Source: Azospira restricta (lineage in GTDB: Bacteria > Pseudomonadota > Gammaproteobacteria > Burkholderiales > Rhodocyclaceae). Taken from it: a stretch of 64,000 nucleotides of DNA. The notes under the pieces were generated by a model. That model was not told where the DNA came from. It saw only the letters and a program-made list of their open reading frames with translations, and did no database searches. This document shows positions 17,389 to 27,740 of the stretch, piece after piece (the stretch's first letter is position 1; every line of letters starts with the position of its first letter). Location: contig NZ_CP064781.1 of NCBI RefSeq assembly GCF_016858125.1, positions 3,047,501 through 3,111,500 of the forward strand. The letters run 5' to 3'. The position numbers were made by a program, and so were the translations under genes.

Positions 17389-19602
17389 TCAGGTCCGCCG
17401 CGCCGGCTGCCGGGTGCGGCCGAACGGCGCATCGGCGAGCACGAAGTCGATGCGGCCGCTCTCCAGGTCGGCCTTGACCAGCTTCACGCGCAGCCGGTCA
17501 CCGAGCCGGTAGCGCTGGCCGCTCCTTTCGCCGAGCATCTGGTGCTTGACGTTGTCGTACTGGAAGTAGTCCTCGCCGAGCTCGGAGACGTGCACCAGGC
17601 CCTCGACATAGACCGAGTCGAGCGCGACGAAGACGCCGAACGGCACCACCGCGGCGATCGTGCCGTCGAACTCCTCGCCGATGCGCTCCTTCATGTAGTA
17701 GCACTTCAGCCAGTTGTCGACGTCGCGCGTCGCCTCGTCGGCGCGGCGCTCGGTCATCGAGCAGTGCAGGCCGACGTCGTCCCAGTGGCCGGGGCTGTAG
17801 CGCTCGCCGGCGAGCACCGCCTTGATCGCGCGGTGCACCAGGAGGTCCGGGTAGCGGCGGATCGGCGACGTGAAGTGCGTGTAGTGCTCGTAGGCGAGGC
17901 CGAAGTGGCCAACGTTGTCCGGGCTGTACATCGCCTGCCGCAGCGAGCGCAGCATCACCGTCTGCAGCAGCTGCATGTCCGGGCGGGGCTTGATCTTCTC
18001 CAGCAGCGCGGCGTAATCCTTGGCATGCGGCTCGTCGCCGCCGCCGAGGCCGAGCCCGAATTCCTTGAGGAAGCTGCGCAGCGACTCCAGCTTCTCCGGC
18101 GTCGGCCCTTCGTGGATGCGATAGAGGCAGGGCTGCTCGTGCTCCTGCAGGAAGGCCGAGGCGCAGACGTTGGCGGCGAGCATGCATTCCTCGATCAGGC
18201 GGTGCGCGTCGTTGCGGATCACCGGCACGATGTTGTCGATCTTGCCCTGGTCGTTGAACAGCATCATCGTCTCGACCGTCTCGAAGTCGATCGCGCCGCG
18301 CTTCGTGCGCGCCTTGGCGAGCGTCTGGTAGAGGCTGTACAGCGCCTGCAGGTGCGGCTGCAGCGCCTTGTGCACGTCGCTCTCGGGTTCGGCGGCGCCG
18401 GACAGCCAGTTCCACACCTGCGTGTAGGTCAGCCGCGCCTTCGAATGGAACACCGCCGGGTAGAAGCGGTACTGCTTGATCGCGCCGGTCGGGCCGACGA
18501 TCATGTCGCAGACCATCGCCAGGCGGTCGACCTCGGGGTTCAACGAACACAGGCCGTTCGACAGCTTCTCCGGCAGCATCGGGATCACCCGGCGCGGGAA
18601 ATAGACCGAGTTGCCGCGCGCCATAGCCTCCTTGTCGAGCGCCATGCCCGGCCGCACGTAGTGGCTGACGTCGGCGATGGCAACCACCAGCCGCCAGCCC
18701 TTGCCCTGCTTCTCGGCCCACACCGCGTCGTCGAAGTCCTTCGCCGTTTCGCCGTCGATGGTCACCAGCGGCAGGTCACGCAGGTCCTCGCGTCCCGCCC
18801 ACTCCGACTTCTTCACCTTGTCCGGCAGGTCCTTGGTCTCGTCGAGCGCCTTCTTCGGGAACTCGAACGGCAGGTCGTGCTTCCTGAGCGCGATCTCGAT
18901 CTCCATGCCCGGGTCGGCGTAGTTGCCGAGCACCTCGACGATGCGGCCGATCGGCTGCGTGTACTTGGTCGGCTGCTCGATGATCTCGACGACGACGACC
19001 TGCCCGGCCTTCGGCTTCAGCTTCGACTTCTTGTCTTCCGGCGGCACCAGGATGTCCTGGTTCAGCTTGCGGTTTTCGGGCACGACGAAGGCGACGCCGT
19101 GCTCGACGAAGACGCGGCCGACGACGCGCGTGTTGGCGCGCTCGAGCACCTCGACCACGGCGCCCTCGCGGCGCCCCTTGCGGTCGACGCCGGTGACGCG
19201 CACCAGCACACGGTCACCATGCAGCACGCGGCTCATCTGCTTCGGCTCGAGGTAGATGTCCTCGCCCTCCTCGTCCGGCACCAGGAAGCCGTAGCCATCC
19301 TTGTGCCCCTCGACGCGGCCGGCGATCAGGCTGGCGCGCTCGGGAACGATGTACGAGCCCTTGCGGTTCTGCATCAGCTCGCCTTCGCGCTCCATCGCCG
19401 CGAGACGGCGGCGGAACATGTCGGCCTCGTCCTTCCGGATGTCGAGCAGGTTGCATAGCTGCTCGAAGCTGACCGGCTTGCCCTCGCCTTCGAGCGTCAT
19501 CAGGATGTATTCGCGCGACGGCAACGGGAATTCGTACTTCTGGACCTCGCGCTCGAAGTGGGGATCGGCGCGGCGAATTTTTGACAGTTTCTTTATTGAC
19601 AT
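17389..19602 (-). CDS. rnr: Ribonuclease R (3'-5' exoribonuclease)
   Basis: 737 residues from [11 protein letters not shown], preceded by a good GGAAC site; a longer upstream ORF would run into the tRNA gene and is rejected. Order: helix-turn-helix (about 25-85), two cold-shock domains (about 90-255), RNB catalytic domain (about 270-600) with DFDDAVWA holding the metal-binding Asp residues, and an S1 domain (about 645-730). The Lys-rich C-terminal tail of the E. coli enzyme (813 residues) is essentially missing; the protein ends shortly after S1 in a short Arg-rich segment. It degrades structured RNA and acts in tmRNA quality control and rRNA maturation. It is divergent from the tRNA-Leu gene, and its 5' end overlaps that promoter. 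Confidence 0.94.
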   Translation of the reverse strand: MSIKKLSKIRRADPHFEREVQKYEFPLPSREYILMTLEGEGKPVSFEQLCNLLDIRKDEADMFRRRLAAMEREGELMQNRKGSYIVPERASLIAGRVEGHKDGYGFLVPDEEGEDIYLEPKQMSRVLHGDRVLVRVTGVDRKGRREGAVVEVLERANTRVVGRVFVEHGVAFVVPENRKLNQDILVPPEDKKSKLKPKAGQVVVVEIIEQPTKYTQPIGRIVEVLGNYADPGMEIEIALRKHDLPFEFPKKALDETKDLPDKVKKSEWAGREDLRDLPLVTIDGETAKDFDDAVWAEKQGKGWRLVVAIADVSHYVRPGMALDKEAMARGNSVYFPRRVIPMLPEKLSNGLCSLNPEVDRLAMVCDMIVGPTGAIKQYRFYPAVFHSKARLTYTQVWNWLSGAAEPESDVHKALQPHLQALYSLYQTLAKARTKRGAIDFETVETMMLFNDQGKIDNIVPVIRNDAHRLIEECMLAANVCASAFLQEHEQPCLYRIHEGPTPEKLESLRSFLKEFGLGLGGGDEPHAKDYAALLEKIKPRPDMQLLQTVMLRSLRQAMYSPDNVGHFGLAYEHYTHFTSPIRRYPDLLVHRAIKAVLAGERYSPGHWDDVGLHCSMTERRADEATRDVDNWLKCYYMKERIGEEFDGTIAAVVPFGVFVALDSVYVEGLVHVSELGEDYFQYDNVKHQMLGERSGQRYRLGDRLRVKLVKADLESGRIDFVLADAPFGRTRQPARRT

Positions 19603-19623
19603 TTTATTTTGTTCCTTTAAAAT
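19596..19623 (+). promoter_or_regulatory. Sigma-70 promoter of tRNA-Leu
   Basis: TTGACA (19596-19601), a 16-bp spacer and TAAAAT (19618-19623), about 20 bp before the tRNA. A second TTGACA at 19581-19586 lies upstream. The boxes overlap the first codons and ribosome-binding site of rnr on the other strand. Confidence 0.7.
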
Positions 19624-19643
19624 CTCGGCTTCTTCGGATGCCT

Positions 19644-19728
<85 letters not shown>

Positions 19729-19739
19729 AGATCCAAGGG

Positions 19740-19766
19740 AAAGCCGGCGCAAGCCGGCTTTTTCTT
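19740..19766 (+). terminator. Terminator of tRNA-Leu
   Basis: AAGCCGGC-GCAA-GCCGGCTT followed by TTTC and more Ts, 12 bp beyond the tRNA end. A perfect 8-bp stem with a GNRA-type loop. Confidence 0.88.
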
Positions 19767-19824
19767 TTGCTGCATTCCCTGGCGTGGCGGCATCGGCAAA
19801 ATCGAAGTCGAATGGGTGAATGAG

Positions 19825-19851
19825 AAAGGCCGGCGTGTTGCCGGCCTTTTT
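19825..19851 (-). terminator. Terminator of purA (bidirectional)
   Basis: Perfect 10-bp stem AAAGGCCGGC / GCCGGCCTTT with loop GTGTT. T-runs occur on both strands, so it can stop purA transcripts and back up the tRNA terminator. It lies 6 bp beyond the purA stop. Confidence 0.8.
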
Positions 19852-19857
19852 GCTTTC

Positions 19858-21177
19858 TTACGCGAACGGATGACGCTTGAGGATCGTCTCGTCCCGCTCG
19901 GGGCCGGTCGACACGATGTCGATCGGGATGCCGACCAGCGCCTGCATGCGCTCGAGATAGGCGCGCGCGTTCGCCGGCAGGTCCTCCCAGCGCTTGATGC
20001 CGAAGGTGCTCTCCTTCCAGCCGGGCAGCGTCTCGTAGATCGGCTCGCAGCGTGCGACCTCGTCGGCGCCGATCGGCAGCAGGTCGACCACCCTGTCGTC
20101 GAGCTGGTAGCCGGTGCAGATGTTCAGCTCTTCCAGCCCGTCGAGCACGTCGAGCTTGGTGATGCACAGGCCGGTGACGCCGTTGATGCGGGCCGAGCGG
20201 CGCAGCGCGGCGGCGTCGAACCAGCCGCAGCGGCGCTTGCGGCCGGTGACCGTGCCGAATTCCTTGCCGACGGTGAACATCTGGTGGCCAGGCGTGTTCT
20301 CGGTATCGATGCACAGTTCGGACGGGAACGGGCCGCTGCCGACGCGCGTGCAGTAGGCCTTGGTGATGCCGAGCACGTAGTGCAGCTTGTCCGGGCCGAT
20401 GCCGGTGCCGGCCGAGGCCTGGCCGGCGACGCAGTTCGACGAGGTGACGAACGGGTAGGTACCGTGGTCGATGTCGAGCAGCGTGCCTTGCGCACCCTCG
20501 AACAGCATGTTCTGGCCGGCCTCGTTGGCCGCGTAAATGGCGGCCGAGACGTCGGCGACCAGCGGCTTGATCGTTTCCGCGTCTTCCATCGCCTGCTTCA
20601 GCACGGCCTCGTAGCTGACCGCCTCGGCCTTCAGGAAGTTGACCAGAACGAAGTTGTGGTACTCCATCACCTCCTTCAGCTTCTGCGCGAAGCGCTCCGG
20701 ATGGAACAGGTCGTAGACGCGCAGGCCGCGGCGGGCGACCTTGTCCTCGTAGGCCGGGCCGATGCCCTTGCCGGTGGTGCCGATCTTCTGGTCGCCGGCC
20801 TTGGCCGCCTCGCGCGCGCGGTCGAGCGCCGAGTGGTAGGGCAGGATCAGCGGGCAGCCCGGGCTGACCTTGAGGCGCGAGCGAACGTCGAGGCCGCCGG
20901 CCTCGAGCTCCCTGATCTCGGCGATCAGATGGTGGATGTCGAGCACGACGCCGTTACCGATGAAGCACTGCACGCCCTTGCGGACGATGCCCGAGGGCAC
21001 CAGGTTGAGCTTGTAGACGCGCTCGTCGGCGCCCTGGCCGACGACCAGCGTGTGGCCGGCGTTGTGGCCGCCCTGGAAGCGGACGACGCCCTGCGCGTTG
21101 TCGGTCAGCCAATCGACGATCTTGCCCTTGCCTTCGTCGCCCCACTGCGTGCCGACGACCACGACGTTCTTTGCCAT
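19858..21177 (-). CDS. purA: Adenylosuccinate synthetase
   Basis: 439 residues from [19 protein letters not shown]; the P-loop-like GDEGKGK and QGGHNAGHT are the family signatures, and KRRCGWFD is present further on. It joins IMP and aspartate using GTP, the first committed step to AMP. It is slightly longer than the 432-residue E. coli enzyme. hisZ ends 17 bp upstream, the conserved hisZ-purA order of betaproteobacteria. Confidence 0.95.
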   Translation of the reverse strand: MAKNVVVVGTQWGDEGKGKIVDWLTDNAQGVVRFQGGHNAGHTLVVGQGADERVYKLNLVPSGIVRKGVQCFIGNGVVLDIHHLIAEIRELEAGGLDVRSRLKVSPGCPLILPYHSALDRAREAAKAGDQKIGTTGKGIGPAYEDKVARRGLRVYDLFHPERFAQKLKEVMEYHNFVLVNFLKAEAVSYEAVLKQAMEDAETIKPLVADVSAAIYAANEAGQNMLFEGAQGTLLDIDHGTYPFVTSSNCVAGQASAGTGIGPDKLHYVLGITKAYCTRVGSGPFPSELCIDTENTPGHQMFTVGKEFGTVTGRKRRCGWFDAAALRRSARINGVTGLCITKLDVLDGLEELNICTGYQLDDRVVDLLPIGADEVARCEPIYETLPGWKESTFGIKRWEDLPANARAYLERMQALVGIPIDIVSTGPERDETILKRHPFA

Positions 21178-21194
21178 ATCCGTGTCTTCCCTGA

Positions 21195-22346
21195 TCAAAC
21201 CGTGATTGCTTCGATGAGCCACTGCCCGTTCCGCGCCACCAGACGCCGGTCGCAGACCGGCCCTTCCGGAAGCGGCTGGCCCGGCAGCAGTTCGACGACG
21301 ACCTCGCCGGCGCCGCGCAAGGCCGCGATTTCCCGCTGCAGCGCCGCGTCGCCGTCGGCGTACGGCGCCAGAATTCCGCCGGCCGCCGCCGACGCCGGCG
21401 CCAGCTGGACGGCGACGCGCAGGTCGAGCGAGAAGCCGGTGGCCGGCCGCGCGCGCCCGAAGGCCTGGCCGGCGCCGTCGTAGCGCCCGCCGAGCGCGAC
21501 CGCGCCGGCGCAACCCGGATGGTAGGCGGCGAAGACGACGCCGTTGTGGTAATGATAGCCGCGCAGATCGGCGAGATCGAACGACAGCGGCAGGTCGGGC
21601 ATCGCCGCGGCCAGCGCGCGCAGCGTCGCCAGCGCCGCGTCAATCGCCGGCAGCCGCGGCAGCTCGCGCGCGGCGCGGTCGAGCACTTCGGCGCCGCCGT
21701 AGAACTCCGGCAGGCGCAGGAAGGCCGCGCGGTAAGGTTCGGCAAGCCCGGCGCAGAAGCCTTCCAGCCCCGGCACATCCTTGCCCTGCAGCAGCGACAG
21801 CGCCGCGTCGATCGCCTCGGCATCGAGGCCGGCGGCTTCGGCCAGCGCGCGGAAGATGCCGACGTGGCCGAGGTCGATGCGCGACGCCGGCGCGCCGGCG
21901 GCGGCGAGCGCCGCGGCCATCAGCCGGATCACTTCGCGGTCGGCCTCGTCGCCGGCGTGGCCGTAGAGTTCGGCGCCGATCTGGATCGGCTCGCGCGAGG
22001 CGCTGATCGACGCCGGCAGCGTATGCAGCACGCTGTCGCAGTAGCACAGCCGAGTGACGCCTTCGCGGTTGAGCAGGTGCGCGTCGATGCGCGCGACCTG
22101 CGGCGTGATGTCGGCGCGCACGCCGAGCGTGCGCCCGGACACCTGGTCGACCAGCTTGAAGGTGCGCAGCTTGAGGTCCTGGCCCGAGCCGGTCAGCAGC
22201 GAATCGAGGTACTCGATCAGCGGCGGCATCACCAGCTCGTAGCCATGCACGCGGAAGAGGTCGAGGACGGCGCGGCGGCGGCGCTCGATCGCGGCCGCCT
22301 CAAGCGGCAGCGCGTCGGCGAGGTATTCGGGAAGCAGCCAGTTCAT
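21195..22346 (-). CDS. hisZ: ATP phosphoribosyltransferase regulatory subunit HisZ
   Basis: 383 residues related to class II histidyl-tRNA synthetase but lacking the anticodon domain. [15 protein letters not shown] and [13 protein letters not shown] are the equivalents of synthetase motifs 2 and 3. HisZ is an obligate partner of the short-form HisG in histidine biosynthesis; hisG is not in this window. The true synthetase, HisS, is separate at 29.6 kb. The start ATG overlaps the DUF2065 stop by four bases (ATGA), coupling it to the hfl operon. Confidence 0.92.
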   Translation of the reverse strand: MNWLLPEYLADALPLEAAAIERRRRAVLDLFRVHGYELVMPPLIEYLDSLLTGSGQDLKLRTFKLVDQVSGRTLGVRADITPQVARIDAHLLNREGVTRLCYCDSVLHTLPASISASREPIQIGAELYGHAGDEADREVIRLMAAALAAAGAPASRIDLGHVGIFRALAEAAGLDAEAIDAALSLLQGKDVPGLEGFCAGLAEPYRAAFLRLPEFYGGAEVLDRAARELPRLPAIDAALATLRALAAAMPDLPLSFDLADLRGYHYHNGVVFAAYHPGCAGAVALGGRYDGAGQAFGRARPATGFSLDLRVAVQLAPASAAAGGILAPYADGDAALQREIAALRGAGEVVVELLPGQPLPEGPVCDRRLVARNGQWLIEAITV

Positions 22347-22528
22347 TTGAAGATCATGATCAGGATCAGGCCGACCAGCATCGAGGTCAGGCCGACGAAG
22401 CGGATCTGGCCATCGGAAAACTGGATCAGCCGGCGGAACGTTTCCCGCCACGCATTCGGCGCGAGGAAGGGCAGCAGCCCCTCCAGCACCAGCATCAGCG
22501 CGAAGGCGAGCAGGATCGTCTCGGTCAT
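22343..22528 (-). CDS. DUF2065 small membrane protein (YjeT-like)
   Basis: 61 residues with two hydrophobic helices (about 3-22 and 43-60) around a short basic loop; matches the DUF2065/YjeT family usually found between hflC and the next gene. Overlaps hflC and hisZ by four bases on either side. Role unknown; a link to HflKC or FtsH is suggested only by the persistent neighbourhood. Confidence 0.85.
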   Translation of the reverse strand: MTETILLAFALMLVLEGLLPFLAPNAWRETFRRLIQFSDGQIRFVGLTSMLVGLILIMIFK

Positions 22529-23415
22529 TTGCCGGGTTTCTCGCCGCCGCGGCCCTGGCTCTTCAGGTACTTGAAGAAGTCGGAATTCGGCTCGACGACG
22601 ATCACGTCGCCCTTGTTGCGGAAGCTCGAACGGTAGGCTTCGAGGCTGCGATAGAAGGCGTAGAACTCCGGGTTCTGGTTGAAGGCCGCGGCGTAGATCG
22701 ACGCCGCCTTGGCATCGCCCTCGCCCTTGACCTTCTGCGCCTCGCGGTAGGCCTCAGCGACGATCACCTCGCGCTGCTTGTCGGCGTCGGCACGGATCTT
22801 CTCGGCCTCGGCGGAACCCTGCGAACGCAGCTCGTTGGCGACGCGCTTGCGCTCGGCCTCCATGCGGCGATAGACCGACTCGCTGACCTCGGACGGCAGG
22901 TCGACGCGCTTGATGCGCACGTCGACGATCTGCACGCCGATCTTGCGCGCGTCCTGGTCGGCCTTGGCGCGCATGTCTTCCATGATCTTGTCGCGTTCGC
23001 CGGAGACGACGTCATGCACGGTGCGCTTGCCGAACTCCTCGCGCAGGCCGGCGTTCACGGTCTGCGACAAACGGGTACGCGCGCGCACCTCGTCGCCCTG
23101 CACCGAGATGTAGTAGAGCTTGGGATCGACGATCCGCCACTTGACGAAGGAATCGACGAGCACGTTCTTCTTCTCCGAGGTGATGAAGCGCTCGGGCTCG
23201 TTGTTGTCCATCGTCAGGATGCGCCGGTCGAAGTAGCGCACGTTCTGGATCATCGGCCACTTGAAGTTGAGGCCGGGCTCGGAGATCACTTCCTTGACCT
23301 CGCCGAGTTGGAAGACGATCGCGAACTGGCGCTGGTCGACGGTGAAGATCGACAGGCCGAGGACGACCAGCAGCGCGCCGAGGGACGCGGCGACGAAGGA
23401 GAGGTTGTTTTTCAT
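22525..23415 (-). CDS. hflC: HflC, regulator of FtsH protease
   Basis: 296 residues: an N-terminal membrane anchor (about 5-24), an SPFH domain exposed to the periplasm in the known complex, and a helical C-terminal part with [21 protein letters not shown]. HflC and HflK form a large cage around FtsH and limit degradation of membrane substrates. The C-terminus ends GRGGEKPGK. Start overlaps the hflK stop by one base (TGATG). Confidence 0.94.
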   Translation of the reverse strand: MKNNLSFVAASLGALLVVLGLSIFTVDQRQFAIVFQLGEVKEVISEPGLNFKWPMIQNVRYFDRRILTMDNNEPERFITSEKKNVLVDSFVKWRIVDPKLYYISVQGDEVRARTRLSQTVNAGLREEFGKRTVHDVVSGERDKIMEDMRAKADQDARKIGVQIVDVRIKRVDLPSEVSESVYRRMEAERKRVANELRSQGSAEAEKIRADADKQREVIVAEAYREAQKVKGEGDAKAASIYAAAFNQNPEFYAFYRSLEAYRSSFRNKGDVIVVEPNSDFFKYLKSQGRGGEKPGK

Positions 23416-24689
23416 CAGCGGGACTCCCGGTCGCGGCGCAGGCCGATTTCACGGTCGCGCGACGAGTAGCCGCCGCCGACGCCCGGCGCCTTCTCCACCT
23501 GCGGCGGCGCCTCGTTGGAAACCACCGGCCCGGCGGCGCGGGGAACGACCGCCGAGTCCGTGTTGGTGGCGACTGCCGGCGTCGCAGCGGCAGCCGCGTT
23601 CATCAGCTTGTCGAGCGGCAGGTAGAGCAGGTTGCCCTGCCCCTTGGCATCGACCATCACCTTGCTGGTGTTGGCATAGACGGTCTGCATCGTTTCCAGG
23701 TACATGCGCTGGCGCGTCACCTCCGGCGCCTTCGCGTATTCCGTGTGGATCTGGCGGAAGCGCGAGGCATCACCCTCGGCGGTAGCGATGATGCGCTGCT
23801 TGTAGCCGTCGGCCTCCTGCATCAGGCGGGCGGCGGTACCCTGCGCCTTCGGGATGACGTCGTTGGCGTAGGCCTGGCCCTCGTTCTTCTGCCGTTCGCG
23901 GTCCTGGCCGGCCTTCACTGCGTCGTCGAACGCGGCCTGCACCTGCTCGGGCGGCTGCGCGTTCTGCATCGTCACCTTGGAGATCATGATGCCGGTCTTG
24001 TAGCGGTCGAGGATGTCCTGCATCAGCTTCGAGGCGTTCGCCGCCACCTGCTCGCGGCCCTCGTAGAGGACGAAGTCCATCCTGCTCTTGCCGACGATCT
24101 CGCGGATCGCCGTCTCCGCCGCCTGCATCACCGAATCGTCCGGATGGCGGTTCTGGAAGATGTACTCGACCGGGTCCTTGAGCACGTACTGCACCGCGAA
24201 CTGGATGTTGATGATGTTCTCGTCGTCGGTCAGCATCAGGGCTTCCTTGAGCACCTTGTTCTTCTCGCTGCCACGGTAGCCGACCTCGATCGTGCGCACG
24301 CCGGTCAGGTTCACCAGTTCGTGCGACTGGATCGGATACGGCAGGCGCCAGCGCAGGCCGGGCTCGGTGGTTTCCTTGAACTTGCCGAACTGCAGCACGA
24401 GGCCGCGGTAGGCCGCATCGACGATGTAGAAGCCGCTCGCCAGCCAGACGACGACGAGCAGCGCGACCAGGATGCCGATGCCGCCGCCGAGGAACTTCGG
24501 GTCGAATTCGACCGGCGGGCGGTTGCCGCCGTCGTTGCCGCTGCCACCGCCCTTCCTGCCGAACAAGCCCGACAGCTTGCGGTTGAAGTCGCGCCACAGT
24601 TCCTCGAGGTCGGGCGGGCCCTGGTTGGGGCGCCGGCCGCCGCCGTTGTCGTTGCCGCGGTTGCCCCATTGCGGGTCGTTCAGCGACAT
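23415..24689 (-). CDS. hflK: HflK, regulator of FtsH protease
   Basis: 424 residues from MSLNDPQWGNRGND; an upstream in-frame ATG at 24713 overlaps hflX and is less likely. A Gly/Asn/Arg-rich cytosolic N-terminus (about 1-70), one membrane helix (about 75-97), an SPFH domain, and a long helical region with AQGTAARLMQEADGYKQRI. The Pro/Ala-rich C-terminal ~55 residues are low in complexity. Operon order is hfq - hflX - hflK - hflC, as in enterics. Confidence 0.94.
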   Translation of the reverse strand: MSLNDPQWGNRGNDNGGGRRPNQGPPDLEELWRDFNRKLSGLFGRKGGGSGNDGGNRPPVEFDPKFLGGGIGILVALLVVVWLASGFYIVDAAYRGLVLQFGKFKETTEPGLRWRLPYPIQSHELVNLTGVRTIEVGYRGSEKNKVLKEALMLTDDENIINIQFAVQYVLKDPVEYIFQNRHPDDSVMQAAETAIREIVGKSRMDFVLYEGREQVAANASKLMQDILDRYKTGIMISKVTMQNAQPPEQVQAAFDDAVKAGQDRERQKNEGQAYANDVIPKAQGTAARLMQEADGYKQRIIATAEGDASRFRQIHTEYAKAPEVTRQRMYLETMQTVYANTSKVMVDAKGQGNLLYLPLDKLMNAAAAATPAVATNTDSAVVPRAAGPVVSNEAPPQVEKAPGVGGGYSSRDREIGLRRDRESR

Positions 24690-24709
24690 GAGTAGTCCGA
24701 AGGTCGAAA

Positions 24710-25909
24710 TCATTGGGGGGTGCCTGTGTCGATCACGGATTCCAGAAGCGTCGAAGCGCCTTCGACGGAAGGGTCGGCAGCGTGCGCTGCCTGCGCGCGC
24801 TGCAGTTTAATTCGTTGCGCCTTCTCCACGGCCTGCTCGGCGAGCGCCTGGCGCAGCAGCGGCAGGCCTTCGCCGGTGACCGCGCTGACGCGAACGCGGC
24901 GGATTCTACCATATTCGTCCCGCTCGGCCGCCGCCGGCAGCGCCGTCAGGTCCTGCTTGTTGAGCACGACGATCTGCGGCACGTCGGCGGCACCGATCTC
25001 GGCGAGCACCTTGTCGACCTCCTGCATCTGCTCCTCGCGCGCCGGGTTCGCCGTATCGACGACGTGCAGCAGCAGGTCGGCCTCGGCAGTCGCTTCCAGC
25101 GTCGCGTGGAAAGCGGCGACCAGCGAGTGCGGCAGGTCGCGGATGAAGCCGACGGTGTCGGAGACGACGATGTTGCCCGCCCCCTCCAGCCACAGCTTGC
25201 GCGAGGTGGTGTCGAGCGTCGCGAACAGCTGGTCGGCAGCATAGACGCCGGCGTGCGTCAGCGCGTTGAACAGCGTCGACTTGCCGGCGTTGGTGTAGCC
25301 GACCAGCGAGACGTTGAGCACGTCGCCGCGCGCGCGCGCCTTGCGCTGCACGCCGCGCTGCCGCTCGAGCTTGACGAGGCGCTCCTTGAGCAGCCTGACG
25401 CGGTTGCCGAGCAGCCGGCGGTCGGTCTCGAGCTGGGTCTCGCCCGGGCCGCGCAGGCCGATGCCGCCCTTCTGCCGTTCGAGGTGGGTCCAGCCGCGCA
25501 CCAGCCGGGTCGCCAGGTGTTCCAGCTGCGCCAGCTCGACCTGCAGCTTGCCCTCGGCGCTCTGCGCGCGCAGCGCAAAGATGTCGAGGATCAGCGCGGT
25601 GCGGTCGACCACCCGGACCTTCAGCTCGCGCTCGAGGTTGCGCTGCTGCGCCGGCGACAGCTCGTGGTTGAAGATCACCAGCCCGGCGTCGGCGGCGGCG
25701 ACGGTCGCCGCGATCTCGTGCACCTTGCCCTTGCCGGCGAAGGTCGCCGGATCGGGGCTGGCGCGCCGGCCGAAGACGATCTCGGCGACCTCGGCGCCGG
25801 CCGACTCGGCGAGCAGGCGAACCTCTTCGACGTCTTCGTGCAGGTCGGCGCGACCGAAGTCGAGCTGGACGATCACCGCACGCTCACCGCCGGCCGGACG
25901 TTCGAACAT
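24710..25909 (-). CDS. hflX: Ribosome-associated GTPase HflX
   Basis: 399 residues. HflX N-terminal domain (about 10-190) with the nucleotide-binding-like FAGKGKVHE and the linker GGIGLRGPGETQLE. The G domain follows with G1 GYTNAGKST, DTVGFIRDLPH and NKQD. It splits stalled ribosomes under heat stress. The C-terminus is slightly basic and extended. It lies 20 bp before hflK and 116 bp after hfq. Confidence 0.94.
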   Translation of the reverse strand: MFERPAGGERAVIVQLDFGRADLHEDVEEVRLLAESAGAEVAEIVFGRRASPDPATFAGKGKVHEIAATVAAADAGLVIFNHELSPAQQRNLERELKVRVVDRTALILDIFALRAQSAEGKLQVELAQLEHLATRLVRGWTHLERQKGGIGLRGPGETQLETDRRLLGNRVRLLKERLVKLERQRGVQRKARARGDVLNVSLVGYTNAGKSTLFNALTHAGVYAADQLFATLDTTSRKLWLEGAGNIVVSDTVGFIRDLPHSLVAAFHATLEATAEADLLLHVVDTANPAREEQMQEVDKVLAEIGAADVPQIVVLNKQDLTALPAAAERDEYGRIRRVRVSAVTGEGLPLLRQALAEQAVEKAQRIKLQRAQAAHAADPSVEGASTLLESVIDTGTPQ

Positions 25910-26025
25910 GGGAGGCGTTTTCGGAATTCAGAATGCAAGCGGCCCGCCGCGCTGGCGGCAGGCCGGGGAAAAAGACTGCATCAGCGGCTCGCGCGCCGGG
26001 GGCGCGCCAGCGGGACGGCAGGAGT

Positions 26026-26268
26026 TCACTCGCCGCCGTTGCCGCCGTCCTGCTGGATGCTGACCGGACGGGCCGGCACGACGGTCGAGATCGCGTGCTT
26101 GTAGACCATCTGGGTCACCGTGTTCTTGAGCAGCACGACGTACTGGTCGAAGGATTCGATCTGACCCTGCAGCTTGATGCCGTTGACCAGATAGATCGAA
26201 ACCGGCACGTGCTCGCGGCGCAGGGTGTTGAGGAACGGGTCTTGTAGAAGTTGCCCTTTGTTGCTCAT
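26026..26268 (-). CDS. hfq: RNA chaperone Hfq
   Basis: 80 residues. Sm1 is [21 protein letters not shown] and Sm2 includes the RNA-contacting [10 protein letters not shown] (K56/H57-type residues). The C-terminal tail is short (about 14 residues, Gly/Glu-rich), typical of betaproteobacteria. Hfq hexamers pair small RNAs with mRNAs. It heads the hfl transcript; der lies 89 bp upstream on the same strand. No terminator was seen in the 116 bp before hflX. Confidence 0.96.
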   Translation of the reverse strand: MSNKGQLLQDPFLNTLRREHVPVSIYLVNGIKLQGQIESFDQYVVLLKNTVTQMVYKHAISTVVPARPVSIQQDGGNGGE

Positions 26269-26357
26269 GGTTGAAACTCCATGCTTATGTGGTTATGAAA
26301 GCTGCGGTACCGGGAGAGTATCGGAAAACCCGACGAAAAGCCAACAATCCCGGCAAA

Positions 26358-27740
26358 TCAGGTCGGCCGGGAACTGCGCGGCCCCCGTTTCGAACCCGGC
26401 TTGTCGATGTGCCGTTCGGCCTTCGCGGCGTACGGGTTCTCGGAGGTGTTGAACTGGATCTTCAACGGCGTTCCCTGCAATTTGAACGCTTCGCGGAAGT
26501 AATGTTCCAGATAGCGGCGATAGCTGTCGGAAACGTGGTCGAGGGCGTTGCCATGCACCACGATCAGCGGCGGGTTCATGCCGCCCTGGTGCGCATAGCG
26601 CATCTTCGGCCGGAACGCGCCGTGGCGCGGCGGCGCCTGCCGGGTCACGGCGTCGAGCAGCGCCCGCGTCAGCTTCGGCGTCGGCAGCTTGGCCATCGCC
26701 GCCGCGTAGGCGCCGTCGACCGAGCGGAACAGGCTGTCCAGCCCCTGCCCGCGCAGCGCCGAGATGTAGTGGAAGCGGGCGAAGTCGAGGAATTTCAGCT
26801 TGCGCTCGAGCAGCTGCTTGACCTGCTCGCGGGTGTAGCCTTCGAGGCCGTCCCACTTGTTCACCGCGACCACCAGCGCCCGCCCCGACTCCAGCGCGAA
26901 GCCGGCGATGTGCGCGTCCTGGTCGGAGATGTCCTGCTGCGCGTCGAGGACGAGGATGACCACGTTGGCGTCCTCGATCGACTGCAGCGTCTTGATCACC
27001 GAGAACTTCTCGATCGTCTCGAAGACCTTGCCCCGCCGGCGCAGGCCGGCGGTATCGATCAGCGTGTATTTCCGGCCGGCGCGCTCGAAATCGACGTGGA
27101 TCGCGTCGCGCGTGGTGCCCGGCATGTCGAAGGCGATGACCCGCTCCTCGCCGAGCAGCGCGTTGATCAGCGTGCTCTTGCCGACGTTCGGGCGGCCGGC
27201 GATGGCGACCCTGACCACGCCGTCGTCGGCGACGTCCTCTTCCGGCTCCGGATAGGGGTCGAGGACCAGGTCGAGCAGGTTGCGCACGCCCTCGCCGTGC
27301 GTCGCCGAAATGCTGTACGGCTGGCCCAGGCCGAGCTCGTGGAAATCGGCGACGGCGATGCCCCGGTCCAGGCCTTCGGACTTGTTCACGGCAACGAAGA
27401 CCGGACGGTCGATCTTGCGCAGCTTGTTGGCGATCTCCTTGTCCTGCGCGGTGATGCCGACGCGGCCATCGACGACGAAGACGATGATGTCCGACTCGGC
27501 GATCGCCTGCTCGGTCTGGCGCGCCATCTCGTGCATGATGCCGTCCTTGGCGAGCGGTTCGAAGCCGCCGGTGTCGACGACCAGGAAGGGTTTCCTGCCG
27601 AGCTTGCCGTGGCCGTAGTGGCGGTCGCGGGTGAGGCCGGGGATGTCGGCGACGATCGCATCGCGCGACTTGGTCAGGCGGTTGAACAGCGTCGACTTGC
27701 CGACGTTCGGTCGGCCAACGAGAGCGATGGTCGGCTTCAC
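26358..27740 (-). CDS. der: Ribosome assembly GTPase Der (EngA)
   Basis: 460 residues from a GTG start that overlaps the bamB stop as GTGA. Two tandem G domains, each opening GRPNVGKST (about residues 8-16 and 180-188), with NKSE and NKWD as G4. A C-terminal KH-like domain (about 350-440) ends in a basic tail ([13 protein letters not shown]). Essential for 50S subunit maturation. The GTG start is chosen because the protein begins [11 protein letters not shown] right after it and the overlap mirrors the next gene upstream. Confidence 0.95.
   Translation of the reverse strand: MKPTIALVGRPNVGKSTLFNRLTKSRDAIVADIPGLTRDRHYGHGKLGRKPFLVVDTGGFEPLAKDGIMHEMARQTEQAIAESDIIVFVVDGRVGITAQDKEIANKLRKIDRPVFVAVNKSEGLDRGIAVADFHELGLGQPYSISATHGEGVRNLLDLVLDPYPEPEEDVADDGVVRVAIAGRPNVGKSTLINALLGEERVIAFDMPGTTRDAIHVDFERAGRKYTLIDTAGLRRRGKVFETIEKFSVIKTLQSIEDANVVILVLDAQQDISDQDAHIAGFALESGRALVVAVNKWDGLEGYTREQVKQLLERKLKFLDFARFHYISALRGQGLDSLFRSVDGAYAAAMAKLPTPKLTRALLDAVTRQAPPRHGAFRPKMRYAHQGGMNPPLIVVHGNALDHVSDSYRRYLEHYFREAFKLQGTPLKIQFNTSENPYAAKAERHIDKPGSKRGPRSSRPT

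Noticed and set aside
21195-22346. Second histidyl-tRNA synthetase
   Set aside because: It lacks the anticodon-binding domain and HisS catalytic loop, and lies in the hisZ-purA context; a full HisS is at 29560-30864.
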